Shown here piece after piece: positions 54,701-64,000 of a stretch of 64,000 bases of DNA. The stretch is from contig CM030366.1 of assembly GCA_017893485.1 (NCBI GenBank), forward strand, positions 46,188,283 to 46,252,282, read 5' to 3'. A program made the position numbers and the translations under genes. The DNA is from Hemerocallis citrina (Eukaryota; Streptophyta; Magnoliopsida; Asparagales; Asphodelaceae). The notes below the pieces were generated by a model that was not told where the DNA came from, made no database searches, and saw only the letters and a program-made list of their open reading frames with translations. Every line of letters begins with the position of its first letter. The first letter of the stretch is position 1.

Positions 54701-55135
54701 ATATATACCCAATTTTCTGTATTTGAAAGAATTATAACTGCATTCTTAATATTCACAGTGTTCATATGAAGAGTTTTCTTTATAATCTAGCTATTCAATA
54801 TTATGATTTCGGGTTTCAATCTATTTGTATATGCATGGATTTCTCAGCGTTTTGCCGAAGTAATACAGTGCATACATATACATGTATCTGCTTGGAGTAA
54901 TATCATTTACTGACAGTCGTGCACTAGTTGACTGGTTGCTGTAAACTGCATGTCAGTCGACCTCGCAGTCGAATGCAGTCGGTCAACTGCAGCGTTGCAC
55001 TACTGCCCTGTCGATTGACTGCAGCGACTAACTGTCTGCCATTCGACTGTAGTCGGTCGACCGCAACCTTTTGTACTGCTGCTGTCGGTCGATTGCTATG
55101 GTTGAGTTGTTCACTATCTGTTTTACTGCATTTTC
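54701..55135 (+). repeat. 3' LTR of gypsy-2 (family D), piece 2
   Basis: Lies between the two solo LTRs. Its main content (54914-55095) is a set of imperfect GCAGTCGACTGCAG-like words (CAGTCGACC, AGTCGGTCGACCGCAAC, GTCGGTCGATTGC), related to 50030-50100 in piece 1. Confidence 0.82.
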
Positions 55136-58100
55136 TGTAATACAACACAAAATAGCATATAGATATTTTTGAATCATAATCCGTGCACAGTTAAGAATTG
55201 CACGCGAATAATAAATATTTTTCTAATAATTATTAGTTTTTATTGAGAAATTTCAGATATATTAGTTATTCTGAACCCGATGAGATAGACTCGGGATATC
55301 TTCTCAATTAAACTGTGGATTTACCCAAATTGTTTTGACAAGACAATCTTCGGAAAAATAATAATTTTTATAAGATATATTTTTACAATTTACAAATAAA
55401 TATCCTATTTGTGAGTACATATATATATACTCACAAATTATATATATATATATATGATTGGATCGTATTAAATTGTATATGATATATGATCTATAATTGC
55501 TTTGAATGTAAACATGTCTGTATATATATATTATAATTTAAATATTTAGATATATTTTGCTATAAATATACATATTAATTTGAATTGTAAATAATCATAC
55601 ATTATTTTTTCATTAGGGTTGGGATTGTTTGACCTAGGGTTAGGGTTGCTAAACCTAAGGTTACTAACCCTACTTTAGGATGGGTATCTCATCTTGATTG
55701 ATGAAGATCCAATGGCCACAATTGTGCCATGAAGAGTTTCTTCATGAAAGAATGAGGAGGTTATAGAAAGTTCCAGCTTAATGTGTTGGCATTCAATCCC
55801 ACCATCCAATCTCTTCACCCATCCACTCTCCATCTACACCCTCCACCTCATCACCTCACCCCTACCCCCGCCCACTCAATTTCCGGCCCAATATACCCCC
55901 CCTCCTCCCATCCCCTCACTCCCATTTTCCAAAAGCCAATCTTTCTCCATCTCATCTTCCATTCTTCATAGTTCAAAAAAAAAAAAAAAGAGTTAAAGTG
56001 TGAGAAAGAGGGAGCTTCATTTGTTGCTTAGGAGCTAAGGAGGAGGAGCCAACAAGCATGTGCATCAAAGGTGGGTGTTCTTCAACTTTTGTATGTTTAT
56101 ATTTAGAAATTTGTAACTTGCTAATGACTTAGAATATGATTATGAAAATTTTTTGGCATATTCTAGGATGCGTTTAAAATATCCTCCATGTTTTTTTCAT
56201 ATTTTTCTGGGTTTGTTTGGTAGCCCAAACGACCACTCCAATTTCAGACAGTAAGCAAGGCTGAAAACTGCTGCTGTGTGAAAACTTGGTGTCTTTGAAA
56301 AATCATAACTCAGCATTGGTAGGGTATTTTAAGCTTAAATTTTTACTGGATTCTCATGTATATGTCTACCACTATAGTTTCAGATTTTGTATTTTTCCGA
56401 GATCGTTTGATACCTCAAAAAATTATGAGTTGCAACTTGTCCAGAAATTAGAAGTTGAACCTGTCTGTTTTCAGATGGAAGTTCATCAATTCATAACTAC
56501 TTTTGGGTGGTTGATATTGTAATGAAATTTTTACTGTAGGTTTTAGTATGAATCTACATCATGATTCTAAAATTTTAGAATTGTTAGACAACATTTGAAT
56601 CTGATGGAGTTTCAAAAATAAATTGTATATAGGGGTAGAGACCCTGTCTGAAAAACAGAAGAAAAATTATGCTAAGTTTGAAAAGCCATAACTCTCTGTG
56701 TATTATGAATCTAGATGCAATTTTTGGATACGATTGAAGGATATATGTTTAGGTTCAGAATCTCAAATTTCATAAGATTTCGACTTCGGGTTGATTTGTT
56801 ATTGAATTTTAACTAGACTGTGTTCAGTTTCTAGCTCAGCTTGCATGATCTGTGAATTTGTGTAATTCTAGAATTATGTTTTAAGAATTTGGAAGAATGA
56901 TCAACTAGAGATTTGTAGTAGAGAGTCGTAGCTTTCCCGAACATCTAGAATCATGCAATTCCAGTATGGGTATCAAAAGTTATGATTTTGTTTAGATTGG
57001 GGCAGAACTAGTCTAAATCAAAGGACTTAACCTTTGTAAAGGAAACTCATTTCCTGTGTGTATACCGATAGAAATTGGAATTTTAGAGGACTTAAATGGA
57101 TGAATCTGAGGATGTGTTCAACTAGAAAGTTGTAATAGACACTCCCATCTTTCCATAGAATCCAGAATCGAGTAATTCTGATAAGTAAGCAATTTTTAAT
57201 GTTGATGGCAAAATGTAGCAAGTGTATAAAGAAATACACAGCTGAGAATATATAGGGATTGTATAGCATCTATATGGCCAAAATTGATGAAATGGTTAAC
57301 TAGAGACTTGTAGTTTAGGGTCTTAGCTTTTCAGAATGGGTACTACCATACAATTCCAATTTGTATTTTGGAAGTTATGGATGTTACAAGTTCAGCAACC
57401 TGCTGTCTTGATTGACTTCAAGCATGTGTTAAATCAGGGAACTAGTGTTCTATAAGGAAATTGAGGGAATTGTCAACTAGAGAATTGCAGTAGAGTTTTC
57501 TACCCTTCTAGAAACCTAATTTTGTTGGATTCCGAGGAGCGTAGCTTGAGTCGCAGCAACTGCTATGTCTTGAACTGTTTATTATTGGAAGATTGATATG
57601 GAAATCTCTGCATATAGTAGTGTGGTGATTGTGAGCTAATTGAGTTTTAAGATGTTTTAAACACTTTATTTGGAACTTAGACAAGTTCTTGTGCTTAGTA
57701 CTCATGGTTGACAAGTAAGTTGGGGGAATAGCTATATGGTCGATTTGTGATTGGTATCTTGATGCGTGAGTCTGTCAATGGTTGGGTGTTGGTGTTTGTG
57801 TATATTTACCTTCATTCACAAATTGTATGCATCTTTTGGTGCTGATGAACTACTCGCTAAGGGTCACGGGCCAGAGATATGGTCGAAGACATGTGAAGGT
57901 ATTGGAAATTGATGAATGATTCACCGTGATTAATTTGTATTTTTGACAGACCAGTCTGGCTCAACATTGTCTAATACGACACTGTGCATGATTTGAGTGA
58001 TCAACGTATTTTTAGTAAACTGTATTTAATTAATTTTTCTTTAATGTTCGCTTAAATATCGGGTTGGTGTTATGGGTGATTCCCTATAATCCGACTCGTT

Positions 58101-59210
58101 CTAAGAGCCAGCACTAGGCGGTGATAACTAGGGTTATCTCTTTCTATCATTAGGGATATGTGTTGCGGTGCATATCTCACACTGTTGATTCCTGAAGTGC
58201 TGTGGTAAGAACGGGAGGATTCCTATTGGATAGAGGGCTTAGACCTTCGAGGCCGTCATGTTCTTATGTTGAGTGGATACGAACGGACCATGGGGCTGCT
58301 GTCCCATGGATCTTTGGTGCCATAGATATGCCAATGTGTATCTGTAAGATCGTCACGACATTTGGTGTGATCCAGACCGATTTGGGGCACTAGTGATAAA
58401 TGGAGACACCATTGTGTTTAGAAGTAACAACTGCGGGATTCACCAGCCACGACTGTATCTACTAGGAATAGGTTAAGTACAATAGTAGAATGCATTTGCA
58501 TGGCGAGGGTTCAAAATCCTGAAACTGGAGAAGACAGCTTGATATGGAACGTATGTAGTATGGGATGCATGCGTATCCAAAGTCTTGCTGACATTAGACT
58601 AAATACATCTATTTTCTGTGCATTGTGTACTATAGACTTCAGGTCATGGCACACACTGACACTAGAAAATTAGGATGCACGTTTCTATTTTCATTAAAGG
58701 CTTGTTGTGATTGCTAGTTGAAGATCGCTGTTTTCTTATCAACATTGTGTCAGTATATGTACTGACGTGCCCACTCAATTAGGTACTGGATACCGGGTCG
58801 CGAGTGTAGGAGAACTCAAGACAAGCAGGGTATCCATGTGGAGTAGTAGTGTACATGCCTACCATTCGAGTATATGCCGAAATATCAGAGTAAGTGCAAC
58901 GGAAGATTCGAGCTACAGGGCGCGTTTCAGGGAAGCAGCATGACCGCTCAGTGGAGCTTCCATTAGAGAGCTGTTGGTTACCGTTCTGGGTGGCAGACGG
59001 TAATCGTTACATTGTAGTATCTGTAATAATTCGATGTAATTTGTATTTCTTGTTCAGGAACAATGTACATTTGTAATTAATGATGTAATGACTTATTTGG
59101 CAATAAAAAGTTTTTAAATTTTCGTGTTATTTACTGTGTTGAGACGCATTTGAAGGCAAAGATTCTTGTTGTGTCACGGATGTCCGGTAACAGGGATCCA
59201 GGGCGTTACA
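55136..59210 (+). mobile_element. Solo LTR, family C, 4075 bases
   Basis: Starts TGTAATACAACAC, ends GGGCGTTACA and is flanked by perfect TTTTC duplications (55131-55135 and 59211-59215). It contains a TA-rich microsatellite (55418-55457), GGAGGAGGAGCC then AAAG/GTGGGTGTTC (56041-56080), diverged units with CAACTAGA(G/A)A.TTGTAG and AAGTTATG (56280-57560) and a GTTGGTGTTATGGGTGAT block (58063) shared with family B. TACTGACGTGCCCACTC (58760) and a poly(A) signal (59102) follow. No gene. Confidence 0.93.
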
Positions 59211-59215
59211 TTTTC

Positions 59216-60681
59216 CTTTTCTTGGAACGACTGTTTCATCGAATTTGCAAACAATGATTTTCAGTTTTCCAAAGTAATTAGTTTCAGACTTTACTACATT
59301 CAGAGAGTGTATACTTTCTATTTTTAATAGAATTTTGCTCAAATTTTCGTGGTTTTAGAAAGTAAATATTCTCGTATTCCAAGAGTATCACATTTCAAAT
59401 ATTTCTACTGTTTCGAAGATGTAAAATCCTAGTTTAATTGATGTTTAGTTTCAGTTTCTTAACTAATTATGTGGATATGGTATGTACATGGAGGTATTTT
59501 GGTTGACTATTGGTTTTAGGGAAATCTTCATTGTGAGTTAGTTGATTTTGAATTTATGTGATTGAGATTGTATCTTGAGTTGTGGGACTCTAGAGGTTGA
59601 GTAGGACCCTAGTGTGCCGGCAAATTGAGATTTTGAGGAAGTGGGCCAGTGGGGCCTTCATTCCTGGTTTTGAAGAGTTAAGTCCGGTTGGGTACATCAA
59701 CTCTAGGGGGGACTATGAAATAATAAACATAAGGTCAGAAACTAGTTGGAGTTGTGATGAAATAAGAGCAAACATGGATAGGGGGCCTCATATGATTTGC
59801 AGTTGGAGATGATCTCAAGAATGATCGAGGTGTAATCACTTTCAGTGTGGGATGCATCTTCAGAATTATCGGGATCGAGGCGACGCTCATGGGATGTTCG
59901 TGTGATGAGGTACCATTTGGCTTGCGGTGTAGGTTTCAATTTCCAGAATTATTGGGGTGTGAGGGAGTGTACCCAAAATCACTTACGGTGGGAAGTTGAT
60001 TCTCAAGAATTATCGTGCCATAACACTAGATGCTCACAAAATAATCTAAATCTTAAAATAATTACCGTAATAGGTTAGTGCATAACGAGGGATTGAACCC
60101 TATAAAGTGCAGAACGGTAAGGGCTTGCACCAGACCTATGTAGTATGGGATGCATAGAATCCGACAAGTATGCATTAGAAATCATCATATGCATTTGTAT
60201 TTCTTAACTTGTTTTATACATGCTTGCTTTCTATTTTTATCTCATACACTTGACACTTAGCCTAACTTCACTTGTTGTTCTATGTTCCATTTGTTATTGT
60301 TTATGTATCATTTATTATTGTTTTATTAATATGTATCAAGTTTGTGATTGTGAGATTTAGAGGTATCACTATTAATATAGTTGACATCAGTTACATTTAA
60401 CTGACGTGCCCACTTTCAATAGACTTTTGTAGGTTTTCAGTTATGGGATGCATTGATGCAAATAAAGCTTGGAGTATAAATACAAACTGAAGATATTATG
60501 TGTTGTAAAGATTTGTAAATAATGTATTTAATTCCACTGTGTTTTGTAAGAAGAAAAGATGTAATAGAAAGTTTTAATTTTCCATGTATTTAATACTGTG
60601 TTTATGATTGCAATTGAAGTTGATTCTAGAATTTGTGTCACTTATTTCTAATTTTCTTTATTGAAAATTCGGGGCGCTACA
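59216..60681 (+). repeat. 3' LTR of gypsy-2 (family D), piece 3
   Basis: Continues family D to GGGGCGCTACA (60681). It contains GAATTATCGGGATCGAGGCG (59863), AAGGGCTTGC (60118), AACTGACGTGCCCACTTTC (60399) and an acceptor-like TTTTGTAGG (60425). The matching parts of gypsy-1 are 19543-20046 and 38511-38877. Confidence 0.88.
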
Positions 60682-61278
60682 TTTAATTGCACCCAAAACA
60701 GTAGTTGGAGTGTAGGAGGGGAATTGAGAGTGGTTTGGAATGGAGAAAATTGTTTAAGATGGAGTAGAAATGAGAAAATGGAGCTATGATTTGTAGAAGG
60801 GGATTAAATAGAGAGCGGGAGAGGTTTTGGCCGGGAATTGAGAGAGAGAGAGGGTGAGGATGATGCCATCATGCATTGGAGGGGAGGGGAGGTGGAGTGT
60901 AAGAGTAGTATTGATGCTTAGGGTCTCTTAATACTCAAGTACTTCTTTGTAGTCCCAAGGAAACCCTAAATTTCAATTTGAACAAAACCAAAACCCTCCA
61001 CTTTTCCCTCCATTTCTTGTTGGCCGGCCACATGGATGCATATTCATTTTAATTTTTTTTTTGATGTTGTTCATGTGTCGTGACACACACAAGTGCACAT
61101 GACACACTAGTTCAAGTTATGGTTTGGGTCCTTAGTGAGTTCACTTGTGGACTCAACCAATGATTGAATTAGTCTTAATTTATTAATTGAACACACCAAA
61201 ACATACAAGAATTTTATTTATAACATTTCAATGTTTCACAATTTGTTTTTATTGCTAGTGAATTTTTGGGTTATTACA
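60682..61278 (-). mobile_element. LTR, family F, outer piece 2
   Basis: The start of the minus-oriented LTR (minus strand TGTAATAACCC), completing 47230-48349. It has GA repeats near 60842 and GGCCGGCC near 61022. It ends at 61278 with TTATTACA and the AACCA duplication. Confidence 0.82.
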
Positions 61279-61283
61279 AACCA

Positions 61284-61433
61284 AGTGGGTGATATTCCGA
61301 AGTTCAATGTCCCGAGGCTTAGGGAGTTCACTTCATTGGAGGTGTACGAGTTCGAGAAGATCTCCGTGCGTGTATGGGGCGGTGTTGCGAGCTGGCTGAG
61401 AAGTACCTAATGAGGAGCGGACTAAGCTCGGCC
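61284..61433 (+). pseudogene. Element X ORF, continuation
   Basis: Joining 47229 to 61284 (one AACCA copy removed) keeps a frame open: the residues before the insertion run into VGDIPKFNVPRLREF and SLEVYEFEKI. The frame then shifts near 61360 (CCELAEKYLMRSG in another frame). It is cut by a second LTR-F at 61434, and the rest lies beyond the window. Confidence 0.6.
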
Positions 61434-64000
61434 TGTAGCGCCCCCAGTTCTGTACTCAGGAAACTCGAGACACAAGCCAGAGTCTTTACTTCAAATAGTC
61501 TCACAACACATAAATATACAGGAAATTAAAAACTTTTATTGCATCCCAGAATGTTACATTGTACAATATAATCTTACATAAATTTTACATCATGAATTAC
61601 ATTAATAAAATTTAATATATAATTACAATCTCCACTTGGACGTTCCACGCAGCTCGAGTCTCCTACTTCCACGATCTAGTAGTCCTACAACTAATCAGAC
61701 TGTTGGCACGTCAGTTGAAGGCAACTAACACAATGCTGATAAAACCAGTAACTTCCCAAACTCAACTATCAGTAATTGATGCAAAAGGAAAATGTGCAGT
61801 CAATTCACAAGTGTTAATGTATGCCAAGCCCTAGAGTCTAATGCACAATTCCAAATGCGCGCAATGCACTTACTCAAATGAAATTCATTTGGAAATGTAT
61901 GCATCCCATACTACAAACTTTTCAAAATGTAAATTCAATGGAAACATATGCATCCCATACTACATACTTTCCAAAGAGTTCATATTCTCCAGATCATAGG
62001 GTTCGATCCCTCACTATGCATCCTACTCTTGTACTCATATTAGTTCCTGATAGTTAACTAGTGACTGATGAGGTTGCAGTGGCTCGGGTCTAATTCCGCT
62101 ATTGTAGTCAATAATGGTATCCAAGTTTTCCACTATTTCTCGGCAGCCGGACCTCACTCAAAAGTTTCTACGAACATAAAGGTAGCCCCTGCGGTAACCC
62201 CCGCTCACCAAGATGCATAAAGTCTTGCTCACTTGGAGTATTACTCTATCTCCCTATCTGTATTAAATAACACAGAACCTGACAGATTCGTAGGGTCCAT
62301 TCCCTACTTCTGATAAGAGCACTTCTCATTCTTATCGCAGTAGTTCAGGAATTAACAGACGAGAATGCGCATCCCATGCTCCTAGACAAGTGGGAAGACA
62401 CTGCACGCGTCCCTTTGACAGGCGAGTGCAACCACCTGACTAGTGTCTACCCTAACAATACATAAGACTATTTTTAATTTACAAGATATTATTACCTACC
62501 GCACCAATCCTATCTAGGTTTTAGTGACAACAACTAACATCTCTTATGGACACTTGTTTTGTGAAATTAGGTCAATTACTTACTAGTTAATTACCCTAGC
62601 CTTTCCATAATGTTCTCAAGTGGAACCCATCTTGACCTAACAAATCATATAACATTGGTGACTCGATCTTCGTCGATAGCCATCGCCTATAGCTTGGATC
62701 TCGACCATGTTTCCGGCCCGCGATCAACCTTCCTTGGTTAAAATCTGACGGTGCACGAGAAAATGCCTCATCCACAACATCTCGAGGTGGTAAGGTTAGT
62801 AATTATCAAGGGTCAAATCGATTGATAGTCTTAGGGTGATAACTATTACCCTAAACAAGCTAATGTACATAGCCATTCACATCTCAATACAGTAGAAATT
62901 CAAACGTCCAATTCATTCATGTTCAATTCATGATTCATAAGCTAACTAACAACTATCTAACTCCATTATAGCCATAATATGAATGAATTATTTCCAAAAT
63001 AGTAAGCTATTCATCCAATTCTACGACTGGTGCTAGTTGCAAAAATCACACTTAATTAGTTACTTAATGAAATTTCATATTTTTAGATTCTACAGAAAGG
63101 TCTTTGAATATACTTTACTTTCTCAGTTGGAAACTTTCTCAAAATAGTTCATTTTGAAGGCGAAAAATAGTTAAAACTGATGTGTAAAAATTTCCAGATT
63201 GACAAAAGCTGTCAACCTAACTTTGCACATTAAATTCAATTAAAAATAAAAAAATGTTCTAAAAAGTTTATAAACTTTTGTAGTCATGTTCTAGACACAT
63301 ATTTTCAATACATATCTAAATTTTGGCAACAAACTCTAAGTATACAGAAAGTTATGAAATTTTGAAGAGGATGTAAAATTTTCAAACAACAACCACACTA
63401 TTTCTTTACAATAACATCAAGTTGTATTTTAAAGAAATAGCAATTCTAATTGAAAGTTTATGAAACTTGGTGGAAATGTTCCACGTTGACTTAGGATACT
63501 AATGTAAATCTTTCAATTTCAAACTCGCTCTTATCATAGGGTTAGGCTTTTCAGGGTAACAAGTATTCACAATGAAAACAGAGATTAAATAAATTTATCC
63601 CAGTATAGAAACATGATTTTTGTTAAATATCAAATTATCTCAAAAAATTACCAAAATTGGTGGGATTGCTTTAGATACATATATAAAATATGCATAAAAA
63701 TATTAGCTTAAGAATCCTTATAATTTGAAATAAATGAATTTCCAAACTAAACACAAAATTGTTGAGACAGCACCTAAAACAGTTCAATATTTTCCCCACC
63801 CAGTATAAATGTAGCATTTTCTAAAAATATCAAACATCGTCAAAAAGTTATGATAAAATGGGGAAGTGATATAGACATGCATTAGGCCATACAGTAAAAA
63901 TTTTAAGTCAAAATTCATGATGCTGCTTGTTTTGAACTGAACAGAAAATTTTGTAAGTCAAAATTTTAAGTCAAAAGTTATAATAAAATGGGGAAGATAT
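61434..64000 (-). mobile_element. LTR, family F, running off the window
   Basis: The plus strand starts TGTAGCGCCCCCAG. The reverse complement of the first 200 bases matches the last 200 of solo LTR-F (42126-44037), including the poly(A) signal and TATGTGTTGTG. It contains ACGTCAGTTGAAGG (61708), CATCCCATACTAC repeats (61910, 61950) and, from 63040, repeated blocks with ATTTTCA..ATAACTT and CCAATTTTGG. No gene; the end is outside the window. Confidence 0.85.

Overview
The window looks like gene-poor heterochromatin of a flowering plant with a large genome. I found no convincing host gene, rRNA, tRNA or CRISPR. Almost every base belongs to LTR retrotransposons inserted into one another. I cannot name the species. 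I read the layout from TG...CA ends, 5-bp target-site duplications (TSDs) and recognisable gag-pol motifs. LTR families are labelled A to F here for convenience only.

Layout. 1-569 holds two LTR ends (families C and A) nested in a Ty1/copia element (570-6358), which is itself split by a solo LTR-A (2166-5524). 6359-8940 has no gene; part resembles the 5' half of LTR family E, and there is one unidentified exon-like ORF. 8951-13439 is a decayed plus-strand Ty3/gypsy chromovirus (gypsy-1) whose 3' LTR (family D) lies in three pieces (13440-14725, 19543-20046, 38511-38877). It was split by a 4.8-kb solo LTR-B (14726-19537, TSD GAGGG) and by a Tekay/Del-like element on the minus strand (20047-38505, TSD ATGAA). 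The Tekay-like element carries two more insertions: a 5.0-kb solo LTR-B (22802-27794, TSD TAATT) in its 3' LTR and a solo LTR-E (31713-34996, TSD ATCTG) between gag and protease. 38878-39382 is the end of an older LTR-E. 39383-47229 plus 61284-61433 are pieces of another element, called X, with coiled-coil and gypsy-type transposon ORFs and long tandem arrays. X is split by solo LTR-F (42126-44037) and by a minus-strand LTR-F (47230-48349 plus 60682-61278, TSD AACCA). The latter contains a 5'-truncated gypsy-2, whose LTR in turn holds solo LTR-A (50461-54695, TSD GACAT) and solo LTR-C (55136-59210, TSD TTTTC). A last minus-strand LTR-F runs off the right edge from 61434.

Most interesting. Gypsy-1 (plus) and the Tekay-like element (minus) both seem to carry a short GT-AG type intron at the same place and phase, in the linker between gag and protease. 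If the intron is retained, translation stops soon after gag; if it is removed, gag runs in frame into protease-polymerase. This could set the Gag to Gag-Pol ratio by splicing. The Tekay-like element also has a good intron candidate in its leader, ending 3 bases before the gag ATG. LTRs of families B to F share a second, possibly splice-related, layout: a purine-rich GGAGGAGAAGG-like stretch, a GTGGGT/GTGAGT donor-like site and, far downstream, a CTGACGT motif followed in most copies by an acceptor-like AG. All of this is inference from sequence and can be tested with RNA data.

None of the elements looks autonomous: coding regions carry many stops, mostly TAG or TGA explicable by single C-to-T or G-to-A changes, and gypsy-1 has lost key catalytic residues.
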